A stretch of 64,000 nucleotides of DNA from Branchiostoma lanceolatum (lineage: Eukaryota > Chordata > Leptocardii > Amphioxiformes > Branchiostomatidae). Under the pieces are notes generated by a model. That model was given only the letters and a program-made list of their open reading frames with translations. It had not been told where the DNA came from and made no database searches. The stretch covers positions 41,062,197 through 41,126,196 of the forward strand of contig NC_089722.1 of assembly GCF_035083965.1 (NCBI RefSeq), written 5' to 3'. A program made the translations under genes and the position numbers. Below, one piece after another: positions 50,201 through 58,645 of this stretch (position 1 is the stretch's first letter; every line of letters begins with the position of its first letter).

Positions 50201-53200
50201 AGGGAGACATTTTGATTTTACTTTTGTGTTGGTTGTGATCATAAGTGTCATCACCTCTAACCTTTGACCTTTGTACCCCCTCCAGCTCCCAGAAGCAGCC
50301 AGTGCAGAGCTGTTCAAGGATGCCCAGCTGGTGGTCTGGGCTCTGGAAGGTAAACATACATCTGCTTTCGCTGTTCTTTTACTCCACGGCAGGAAGGAAA
50401 AAAGATGTTTGCAGTTCAAACAATTCTGTAGCACAGTAGTTGTACACAGTATTATGGATTAGGGGTGGAGAGGTGACTGCAAAAACAAAACCACCGCAAA
50501 AGTTTCTATATTTACAGTACTTTAGACAGTAGTGTGAAGTGCTGTTCTTTAATGCATCTTTTCATTTTTGGATTCTATTTTGTAACTGTACATGATTGAC
50601 TTAATGTTGTTACCCCTTGACCTGCCATTTAACCCTTTCACCTCTGACCCTTGACCCCCTGCAGGCCTGTCCCACCTGGTGGCAGCCTCCTACACTGAGG
50701 ACACCTACGGAGTGGTGCAGAAGTCTCTACCTGACATCCTCACTGCCATGATGAGCCTGCACGAGGTCAGTAGTGTTTTGGCAACATGAGAAATGTAACC
50801 TATCCAAATCAAGTATCCCTCCGCTCCGGTATAGAAGACATCTCACATGTTAGGTATGGGGATTGATATCAGGTGTAAGTGGGAAGTCCTTCACTGACGG
50901 AGCCGATCTCTTCCAAACGTTTTTTTTTTTTAAAGTCGCCTCCTTCTCTTCCCTTCACCGACGCATCCGTCCCCTGACCCCGTCCACTTGACTCATCCTG
51001 TCCTTGCTTGTCCTTGTCTTCCTGTGCTCCTCATTTACGATTGAAATGGCACTACCTGGATTTCCTTTGTTCTGTACCTTTTATAGCCCTGTATACACGT
51101 GGCATGCCTCACCTGTTTTCCCTAATCTATCTTACCTGTTCTTGATGAGATTTGTTTGTATTCTGCACCTGCGCAAGGGATTACTTGATTAGAATAGGAG
51201 GACTGGTATAGTTTTCACTTTGTCGTGCCTTTGAGTGCGAGTCGATGAAGATTAGACATCCAGGTAATAAGATACGCCAAAAAAGCAGTTACTCAAACAA
51301 CTGGATATGATTTTGGAAACGGTCAGACGTTTCAAGTAGCATCCACTACTTTTCGTCAGTGACTGTGAGCAAGATCAGTCGAACAGCAGGTTTACAGTGC
51401 AAGTGATTGTAATGATATTTATGTTTAGCCATACCTAGTATGGCTCAACATATTGTTTTTGTTCATGTTCTTCTTCTTCTCCTGCCAAATCTTCAAATGG
51501 ATTCAACTCCGCCATTTTTTAATCAACCGACCTGAAATTTGGCATGGAGGTAAAGAAAGCAAATACCCTCAGGTGATTTTAAAATTGCTTTGAAACAGCC
51601 CTTAAAATCATTTTTATGGAGGTTTTTTGGGGCATTTTTAGGCAATTTTTATATTTTTGGCTCCTGTGGCCTGGTTTTACAAGCAAATGACCTGACATTC
51701 GGTACAAGGGCGCCTTGAACATGTCCCTACAGGATTTCAATCACAATTCTGGTGTACATCACTTCAAAATGCTTCATTTTGGGGACTTTTGGGCCCATTT
51801 TCAGACCAAAAACAGGCCAAAAGTGGTATCCCCGTTCCATGTTCTATTTGCTGCTGGCGAAGGAATCCATGTTCTATCTAAGGATCCCCGCATTCCATTT
51901 GCTACTGGCCAAAGAACGCGTGTTCTATTTAGGTCACCTGAGGTCATATTGCAGGAACACACGCAAGCCTTTGCAGTAAGATTACTAAGAAGCTCTTGGG
52001 GTCTCGCAGAACTTGTAGAGAGAATTTTTTTTGCACGGGTGATTTTGGAACAGTCAATTTATGCATCGGGAGGGAGATTGGCGAAGTATGATGCTCTCGC
52101 AAATGTTGCCTTTCTACATGCAGTTAATATTTCGATTTGCCCAGGCATTATTTTGGGACAGCCCACTTCTTGCATGGGGAGGAGTATGGCTAAACATGCT
52201 GTATTTGCTCAGGGGCAAATGACGGCCTTTCTAGTCTGGTTCTTCTTCTTCTTCTCCTCCTCCTGACAAATCTTCAAATGGCTACTACTCCGCCATTTCT
52301 TACCCAACCGACCTGAAATTTGGCATGGAGGTAAAGATGGCGAATACCCAAAGGCCCTTTTTTAATCGTTTTGAAACAGGCCTTAAAATCATTTTTATGG
52401 AGGTTTTTTGGGGCATTTTTAGGCAATTTCTATATTTTTGGCTCCTGTGCCCTGGTATTACAAGCAAATGGCCTGGAATTCGGCACAAGGGTGCCTGGGA
52501 CATGTCCCTACAGGACTACATTTCTGGTGTACATCACTTCAAAATGCTACGTATGGGGGACTTTTGGACCCATTTTCAGACCAAAAACGGGTCAAAAGTG
52601 CTGTCCCCGTTCCATGTTCTATCTAAGAATCCATGTTCTATCTAAGGTTCCGGGCGTTCCATTTGCTGCTGGCCAAAGAACATGAGTTCTTTTCTGGTTA
52701 CCTGAGGTCATGTTGCAGGTAAACACGCAAGCCTTTGCAGTAAGAAGCTCTTGGCGTCTCGCAGTGTAGTAGGGGTGGCGCAGATCCCGAAATTTGTTCT
52801 CCGGCCCCGTCAAAACCGAAAAATGCGCCAAATTCAAGGCGTACGATCTGATACATAACGGTCAAAAATCGCTTATAATTTTATACCAGTAGTTAAAGAA
52901 GGTTCTTAACTCAATATCTGTGAAGGATTTACTAAAATACCGTCAACCATAAGCGAGAAATCGCCCATCGGGTTACGCGCATTTCGCCCGCGGGAGCGGG
53001 TGCACCCGCTTCCCGGTCACGCACTTGGGGAGGGCCGGCTTCGCGCCGATCCAAATACGGATCGTTACGTCACTCGTAAACAAGAAAACTAGTCGCCAAT
53101 TTGTAGCCAGCATTACGATCTACAAAATGATGTAAGTGGTCAGCTTGTGCGACTTTCATTGGTGAAAATATTCACATTTTGATTTTTCAAATCGAAATTC

Positions 53201-56200
53201 CGGAGGGAGGTACCCCTTTAAAAAAAATTTCGACATTGGTATCGTTGGAAAATTCAAGAGATTGTTGTTATTTTGGTACCAAATTCGCATATATTCGAGC
53301 CATGGTGGGCTCCGTAATCGGCTGATACTTTTAAAATTGCGAGCCAATTTTGGGAAGGAAGCAAGATGGTGGACGGCGGCCTGGGCGCTACAGACCGCTG
53401 TAGTTCGGAGCCGATTACGTCGGCATCGGGCCAAAATACGGACACTTCTACCACCCAAATGCCAGGTAATGTCTTTTTCCAAGTCTGTACGTAGTTTTAT
53501 GTGGGTTTTGGGTTATTTTTATGTCAAATTTGACGGCATGATTATCGGTAAACACTGTTGTTTTTGTATGCCGCATGGTAGCTCAAATAATTTGAATTTG
53601 CCGTTTTAATACGTGGATTTTCGTGCCAGTGGTTGCATGTATGATTACTATAAATCATTTTCAACTTGCGCCCTTAATGGATGCATTTGGTTCCTGTTTT
53701 TTTTTGCTAGTGCCGTAATCTAAACTTAAAATGCAGAAAACTGTACTTGCTATCCTCACCTTCTGACGTCACTGCTAGGGCGAGGGGGGCGGCGGGGATG
53801 CCCAGCTGCCCTCTACTCGAGTCGTAGTTTCCGTTGTAATTTATTTTATGAGTAGAAGTATAAACCTCACTTGACAGAACTATGCTGGTCTGTTAAGTTT
53901 ATTAAGTTGTTACATTTATAATGAATGATAGCCTTTATTATTGTATGCAATTACCAGTACTACTTAGTATAAATGTATGGTAGCTAATGGAGGAAATAAA
54001 GTACCTAAGTATCCAAGTTTCATATTTATCTCATCATAGATTGTTTGAAATATGTGTCTGCCATGAATGTATTATATAGTTTGAATTTCAACAGACGTTT
54101 TCTCTTTTGACACAGGAATGAAGAGAGTGAAGAGGAGGAAAGTGATGAAGAACCAACAGAACTGCCAGTGAACTAGAAGACGAGACTAGATATAATTTCT
54201 ATTTGCCGTAAATAACTGTAGTTTTGGTACATAACGAAAGAGAACTTCAGTAACTTCTACCCTTGTAGTGATCAGCATGTGTGTCTTGGTTATCTCAGCT
54301 GGATAGAGAAACCATACAAAAAGTAGATTTAGCTTTTGTAGTTGATTCAACTGTAGAAATAGTTCCAGACCAGGGAAGCAATGGCCACCTGTTCCATGAT
54401 CCAGTTGTCTGATTCCCGTAAAATTGAAATATAATACATGTACATGTACGTATGTACTTTGCCACTCAACTGCCCTGCAACAAGAAACGAAATTCCTGCA
54501 GTGAAAAAAGGGGAAGAAATGAAATGAATGCTGGATATTGAATTGTCGGACCAATATTGCAGATTGTACAAAGAATGATATCAGTGTGTACAAATGTAAA
54601 TATATAGCATTGGGTAATACATGTAGTTCAATATTTCTGGATCAGATTATATTTTTGAGGCTAAAATTGGAATCAGCATGTGTCTAAACCTCTGTGTACC
54701 ACGTTTTTTTCTTTTGGTGTATCTTCAAGTATAAGGAAGATATGCAAGTTGCATATTTAATTAGCGGATGCACATCTTATTACCTCAGGAAATCAATTAT
54801 TCATCATAATTCATAATTTCTGAAGCAGATATATAGATTTTATGGCCGCCATATTTAGATTCAGCATGTTACAGAACCCATGTATGCCAAGTTGTTTCCT
54901 TGTATATTGTACGGTTACAGAGATATCGCAATCTTGCATATTTAAGATGTCCTGTGCCCATGTCCATTTTTTTCCCACTTTTGGTGATATTTTGAGATGA
55001 GAAATCTAAAGAAACGATGAAGGCAAAGCTACAAGCTTTAAGGACTTGTTAATATCATTGTAAATAAAGAGAATGCAGCTTATTTGGTGCTTCTATTGTG
55101 AATTATTACTGAGTTATGACAGTTTTAAGATATTACATTTTAACGGTTTTTACGGATTCCGGAGAATTTGAGGACTAATTCTCAGACCTTTGAATGGCCG
55201 TAACTCGCTAACGGTATGTCCGATTTTGTTGAAACAAAAAACATTCTGTTTCTTTCACAAATACCTATCAGATGACACCAAGTTTAAAAAGATATGAAGA
55301 GTTTGAAATTTTTGTTTTTGCACGGGTGATTCTGGAACAGTCAATTTATGCATCGGGAGGGAGATTGGCAAAGTATGATGCTCTCGCAAATGTTGCCTTC
55401 CAACATGCAGGTAATATTTCGATTTGCCCAGGAGTTATTTTGGGACAGCCCACTTCTTGCATGAGGAGGAGTATGGGCGAAACATGCTGAATTTGCTCTT
55501 AAAGCAAATGACGGCCAGTCTAGTTGGTGATTGCGATTATATGGGTTTAATTATAACACGTGGGCCCTACATGGCCAAGAACCGCTAGACAGAGGAAAGC
55601 CTGGAATCTGACAAGGGAGGGGTTCCTCCAAAGGAGCCATGACACCCTGAAATGATGACGATTATATGGGTAGGTGTTGTGAACCAGACGGTCAAGGTAA
55701 AATGAAATTGAAGGTAATTTCGGGCCTCCTGGTGGCCGACCTTGGTACTGCAGCAGAACCAATTATTGTATCTGTGGTCTTGGACATGCTGTGGTCTTTA
55801 TTTCCTCGATGAAAGGTAGATCTCGATGTAAAGAAGAAGTGGTATAGGTTTGGTCCCCCTATCAGCTTGTTTTTTTATGAATTTGCTCAGTGCAAACTTG
55901 GTACTTTCATGGCTATTGTTGTGATGAACTTACCATCTCACTTCTTGACCATCAAACAGCATGTACAAGAATCTTAAAATATGTCAGGGAGCCGTTAGAT
56001 CTTCAAAATGTTGTTTTACAAATTTGAAATTGACAGTTGAAATTCAGAGTGGAACATCAGGATTAAAGAGATGACAAACCAAGAACTTTTACTTTAAATT
56101 TATTCTTTTTAATCTTTTTCTCCATTTATTTCATCCACAGGCACTGGACCGACATTTCAAGATGCCCTTGGCAGGAAGTCGCCCCTCCCAACATGCTCGG

Positions 56201-57280
56201 TTGTCATGCCAACGGGACGTTTCCGGGCAGAACACACGCTTTTCCCTGCTGCCTGCTTCCACCACAGCCCTGCATCATATTGTCAACGTCTTCGGCAAAC
56301 ATGCAGAGTAGGTGTCTTCATAAGTTACAATTATCGTTATCAGCAACACCTTTTGTAGCATCGTGTGGTACAATCGGTAGGGTGTTTCGCCCAAAACCGA
56401 GAGGTCCCGGGTTCAAGACCACCGATATGCCCCAATGTTGTGCCCTTGGGAAAGGCACTTAACACGACTTTCCTCACTTCACTCAGGTGAAAATGAGTAC
56501 CTACATGTAGCTTCTATTAGGGACGTCCCTCGGATAGGATGCTAAATGTAGGTCCCGTATTTGAGGAGAGGCACGTTAAAGAACCTGCATCATATTGTCA
56601 ACGTCTTCGGCAAACATGTGGAGTAGGTGTCTTCCTGCAACTTCACAAGTTACACATTTTAAAGTTCAAAACCTTCTCATATCTTTCGATGTACTGGGGC
56701 AGTGCCCATCTCTGTTTCTACAGCCTTTGGGCCACGCAGGCCACTACAGTCTGGGGTTAGTCCACTGGTAGTAATAGTGGAGTGTGTTCAACCGCCATAT
56801 ACGGTCTCATAAATCTTTCTCGTAAGTGATATAAGCAGAGAAAGCAGTGTTTGCCATTTCTATCCAGTCTGTGGTATGAAAAGCATATTGTCAATGCGTT
56901 CGGCGAGCAAATGGAGTAGGTATCCTAAAGGGACAACTCAACAGATTCATGATTAAGAAACTACATAATTATATAAAGTGCAGCACCAATAAGCTTGTTT
57001 ATGGCTACAATTGCGAATGTGCAGTCTGGCATGTTTGGACACGTTTTAATATTGACTGGCTTTTTATGTCATGTATTCGTATAGCTGTTGTAACTGCCAT
57101 TAGGTGTAACACACCAGCTAGTAGCACACACCCAAAAAAGGTAGTAAATATGTGACTGTAGGCACTGCTAACTCGATGTTTGTTTATTTTTTCAGGTCCA
57201 TCCCTTTGTCATCAGAGCATAAACAAAAGCTGAGGCTTTTCCTGCCTCAAAAAGATGCGACAGGAGTCCCCAGGAGCTAG
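42482..57280 (+). CDS. NDC1: Nucleoporin NDC1 (TMEM48), complete
   Basis: Transmembrane nucleoporin that anchors the nuclear pore complex in the pore membrane. Sixteen exons: 42482-42514, 43349-43469, 43942-44043, 44519-44702, 45141-45210, 45555-45620, 46130-46238, 46460-46508, 46991-47120, 47501-47593, 49097-49178, 49791-50035, 50286-50349, 50665-50765, 56141-56307, 57196-57280. All are GT/AG and in phase: 1701 bases, 566 residues. Human NDC1 is about 674, the difference lying mainly in the disordered middle. Six hydrophobic segments fall in the N-terminal half (for example [17 protein letters not shown]). Conserved C-terminal blocks include [19 protein letters not shown] and [14 protein letters not shown]. 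The penultimate intron is 5.4 kb and full of repeats. Identification is secure. Confidence 0.94.
42603..42882 (-). mobile_element. 5S rRNA-derived SINE (SINE3-like)
   Basis: On the minus strand, 42882 down to 42765 (118 bases) matches 5S rRNA along its whole length: start GCTACGGCC, box A region CTCGGAAGTTAAGCA, box C region TGCTTGGATGGGGGACC, end GCTGTAGC. It is followed by about 140 bases of unrelated body containing GGTACCTGCCTGTGGCACTGG and a tail with ATTATTATT. A body and tail fused to a complete 5S module is the layout of a 5S-derived SINE rather than a genuine 5S gene. It lies in the first NDC1 intron. Confidence 0.8.
43060..43225. repeat. Interrupted (GT)n microsatellite
   Basis: GTGTGTGT runs broken by CACTGTGTGAGC-type units in NDC1 intron 1. 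Confidence 0.85.
43500..43733. repeat. (TCAC)n array with two copies of an NDC1 exon edge
   Basis: Blocks of the tetranucleotide TCAC alternate with two copies (about 43530-43562 and 43616-43650) of the last bases and donor of exon 2 (GGGATCATTGGTAATTTG against GGATCATCGGTAATTTG in the real exon). Only the first is joined to an open exon. Confidence 0.85.
44083..44290 (+). mobile_element. tRNA-derived SINE in NDC1 intron
   Basis: Head with GTGTGGCATAGTGGCAGAGC and B box CAGGTTCAATCCCC, then body motif TGTGCCCTTGGGAAAGGCAC. Same family as copies at 48690, 56358 and 14020. Confidence 0.75.
44703..46129. other. NDC1 introns 4-6, nothing recognised
   Basis: Between exons 45141-45210 and 45555-45620 there is no gene, RNA or named repeat. 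Confidence 0.4.
46857..46953 (+). pseudogene. Truncated duplicate of NDC1 exon 9
   Basis: Positions 46857-46950 repeat the first 94 bases of exon 46991-47120 with about four substitutions (for example N for D and R for Q). The copy keeps a CCAG acceptor and the correct phase, then runs into TAA at 46951-46953. If it were spliced in, NDC1 would be truncated, so it is either silent or a poison exon. The upstream flank (TGTTAAC then TTCCAG) is duplicated too. Confidence 0.8.
47150..47420. repeat. Interspersed repeat with embedded (TG)n, copy 1
   Basis: Contains TTTTTACCTCCATG, a TG run (47203-47266), then GATGATATTTGATGTGTGGGT and CCGACCTTGGTACTGCAG. Parts of it recur at about 55665-55765 (GGGTAGGTGTTG, GGTCAAGGT, GCCGACCTTGGTACTGCAG). 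Confidence 0.65.
47858..48298. mobile_element. MITE, family A, copy 3
   Basis: Starts CAGGGCTCGAAATAG and ends AATTTCGAGCCCTG. Inner ends carry the GGTGCACC motif as in the copies at 5405 and 9358. ACAGG occurs on both sides, one base off the left end. It lies in an NDC1 intron. Confidence 0.75.
48500..48668 (+). mobile_element. LINE 3' tail
   Basis: AT-rich segment ending in three AATAAAC units, like the minus-strand element at 1306-1625. No coding sequence remains. Confidence 0.35.
48690..48920 (+). mobile_element. tRNA-derived SINE, well preserved
   Basis: Head GTGTGGTGCAACGGCAGTGC, B box GAGTTCGAATCC (consensus), body CTTGTGCCCTTGGGAAAGGC followed by ACGACTTTCCTCACTCC. The best copy of the family here. 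The mid-body block resembles the conserved central domains known in metazoan SINEs. Confidence 0.8.
49205..49440. repeat. Foldback repeat, arms about 75 bp, ending of a retroelement
   Basis: The left arm (about 49219-49298) and right arm (about 49340-49415) are reverse complements over blocks such as ACACCTTCTTCAGAGCTTC and CTGACGTTT. The right arm holds a hammerhead-like motif, listed separately. Flanking TTCTACCAACC occurs again inside the MITE at 9358-9720. Confidence 0.75.
49336..49395 (+). ncRNA. Hammerhead-ribozyme-like motif
   Basis: In order: CTGAAGA (49346-49352, fits CUGANGA), a 6-bp stem GGTGTC/GACACC with loop TGACA, then GAAACGTC (49371-49378), then AGC, which can pair with GCT just before CTGAAGA to form helix I. 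Helix III would be only AC/GT, as in the minimal type I hammerheads of Penelope-like elements, which act as dimers. A caution is one extra A between the CUGANGA box and helix II. Self-cleavage is not shown. Confidence 0.4.
51240..51375 (-). ncRNA. Second hammerhead-like motif, in a related repeat
   Basis: On the minus strand: CTGACGA (51353-51359), stem AAGTAG/CTACTT with loop TGGATG, then GAAACGTC (51326-51333), then TGAC, which pairs with GTCA just upstream to give a 4-bp helix I. It has the same extra A before helix II as the motif at 49336. Decayed relatives lie at 60-185 and 9778-9950. Confidence 0.4.
51466..52770. mobile_element. Two tandem copies of an unclassified interspersed repeat
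   Basis: Copy 1 (about 51466-52245) and copy 2 (about 52246-52765) both begin with a pyrimidine run and AAATCTTCAAATGG, then CCGACCTGAAATTTGGCATG and TGGAGGTTTTTTGGGGCATT. The end of copy 1 (GCACGGGTGATT to ATGACGGCC) recurs at 55315-55520. Copy 1 contains an open frame of 183 codons, but its codons and composition do not look like a gene and no domain is visible. Confidence 0.65.
53404..54176 (+). CDS. Possible nested or alternative exons with acidic C-terminus
   Basis: Two candidate exons, 53404-53465 (after a CTGTAG acceptor) and 54116-54176 (after CACAG), join in frame to encode [18 protein letters not shown], then an acidic stretch ([12 protein letters not shown]), and stop at TAG. The first acceptor is phase 0, matching the NDC1 donor at 50765, so an alternative shortened NDC1 end is possible. 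A separate gene starting near 53365 (AAGATGGTGGACGG) would be in another frame. I do not recognise the protein. Evidence is limited to splice consensus and composition. Confidence 0.25.
55160..55540 (+). mobile_element. Third partial copy of the unclassified repeat
   Basis: Shares TTTGCACGGGTGATTCTGGA through ACGGCCAGTCTAGT with 52028-52240. The upstream part (GGCCGTAACTCGCTAACGG) is not seen in copies 1 and 2, so the family has variable 5' parts. Confidence 0.55.
55650..55800. repeat. Interspersed repeat, copy 2 of the 47.15-47.42 kb family
   Basis: Shares GGGTAGGTGTTG, GGTCAAGGT and GCCGACCTTGGTACTGCAG with the earlier copy; no microsatellite here. Confidence 0.55.
56358..56580 (+). mobile_element. 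tRNA-derived SINE in the last NDC1 intron
   Basis: Head GTGTGGTACAATCGGTAGGG, B box GGGTTCAAGACC (one base off), body TTGTGCCCTTGGGAAAGGCA and ACGACTTTCCTCACTTC as in the copy at 48690. Confidence 0.75.
56583..56925 (+). repeat. Two partial copies of the 3' edge of NDC1 exon 15
   Basis: About 56583-56632 and 56884-56922 repeat the end and donor of exon 56141-56307 (CATATTGTCAACGTCTTCGG and GAGTAGGTGTC). The first copy is near identical, the second diverged. Neither has an acceptor. Confidence 0.75.
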
Positions 57281-57555
57281 GCTTTGTACACTCCCTCTCA
57301 CCAGAATGTTACAGGATGTAGAATAATAGAATGCTGTAAATCTTGTAATCTTGAATTTTTATTCTTGAGGTGACCTCTCAATCAATATGACACAGCAGCT
57401 CATGTAAATGCATTTACTTTTGTGATCGTATAGCTCATTTACTTATATTGTCAACACACATCCACAGACACACACACACACACACAGACACAATCACACA
57501 CGCAGAATACACAATGTAACCTCGTCAGAAGTAAAAGAATCACTTTAATACGTTC

Positions 57556-57561
57556 AATAAA
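57556..57561 (+). terminator. NDC1 poly(A) signal AATAAA
   Basis: A consensus AATAAA lies about 275 bases after the NDC1 stop codon, the first such signal in the 3' UTR. A short CA repeat (57470-57490) precedes it. Confidence 0.55.
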
Positions 57562-57745
57562 CTTTACATCACTCAGAAATGTCTTTGATTCTTGGTGATG
57601 ATGACCAACGATTGTCATTCTAACGGCTATTAGTGTTTGAAACAAGAAGGAGAAAGTAATTCATAGTAACATTACAAAGTTAAAGTTTGATAGACCTACT
57701 CCTTTCATACTTATAAACCACTAGCCTGATTTATGCCCTTACACT

Positions 57746-58200
57746 AGTGCTGCGCACCTAAACTTGACATCAGGTGATAGTACAGGTACCGGTACAGAGG
57801 TTTAGGTACAGGTCCGGACCTGTACCTGTACCTGAACAATTGGAAAAATTAGCATGTGTTTTTCTGAACTTCTTCAATGACGAAACATAAACTGTTTTCA
57901 ACTTGTCAGTATCTTTATTCAAAGAACATAATTAGGTTTCCTACCACCAAACTCCCTTGGCCTTGCTATCAAAACTCCCAACCTGCCTGAATGATCTGTT
58001 GCATATTAGTTACGTTGTTCCAAGGTATTGGTCACGTTTGGTGTTGCATGAGGTCAGGAGATCAGTCACAAAATAAGCACATACTTAGTGTAAATTTATA
58101 TCGGAACAGTACCGGTACTGAATGATCCGGTATTTTCGACCTGTACCGAATCGATTTTTACGGTACAGTACCGGTACACAGTACCTGTACGCAGCACTAC
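57746..58200. mobile_element. hAT-like MITE with 8-bp target duplication
   Basis: Left end AGTGCTGCGCACC and right end GTACGCAGCACTAC are inverted. CTTACACT occurs directly on both sides (57738-57745 and 58201-58208), an 8-bp duplication as made by hAT transposases. The interior is rich in GGTACAGGTACC-like motifs, with no transposase. A fragment of the family lies at about 16000-16050. Confidence 0.7.
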
Positions 58201-58645
58201 CTTACACTGTATAGACTGGTTAAGATTTCATGTCTGGCATACTGCCTTAGTGACTACATAACCCAATTATTGCTGCACCACATATTACTTACTTACATAT
58301 TGCTACAATATTGCTACAATCAAAATACATCATTTCTCTGAACAACTTTATGTTTTTAAGATAAACATTTTGAAGAAACTACATGACAATTACAAATTAA
58401 TCTCCTTGGCAAACCTTGCTGTGAACCTGTAATATAATACACAGCAAGAATCGGAAAGTAAATATATAAAAACATCAAAGCACAGAAATAACAGACTGTT
58501 GCTATATCAGTACGCTTAAGCTTTGACATTTTTGGTTACACTTGATTGATTAAGCATTGTCGTTCTCATGTATTAACAAGAGAATGCTAATGGCCGCTAT
58601 GATATATATGATATACAAGTAGAAGAGAAGAAAAGTTTCAAAATG

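Noticed and set aside
51715-52266. 183-codon open frame in the NDC1 intron
   Set aside because: Lies in a repeat present in several copies, has no domain, ends in a pyrimidine run, and is not conserved in frame between copies.
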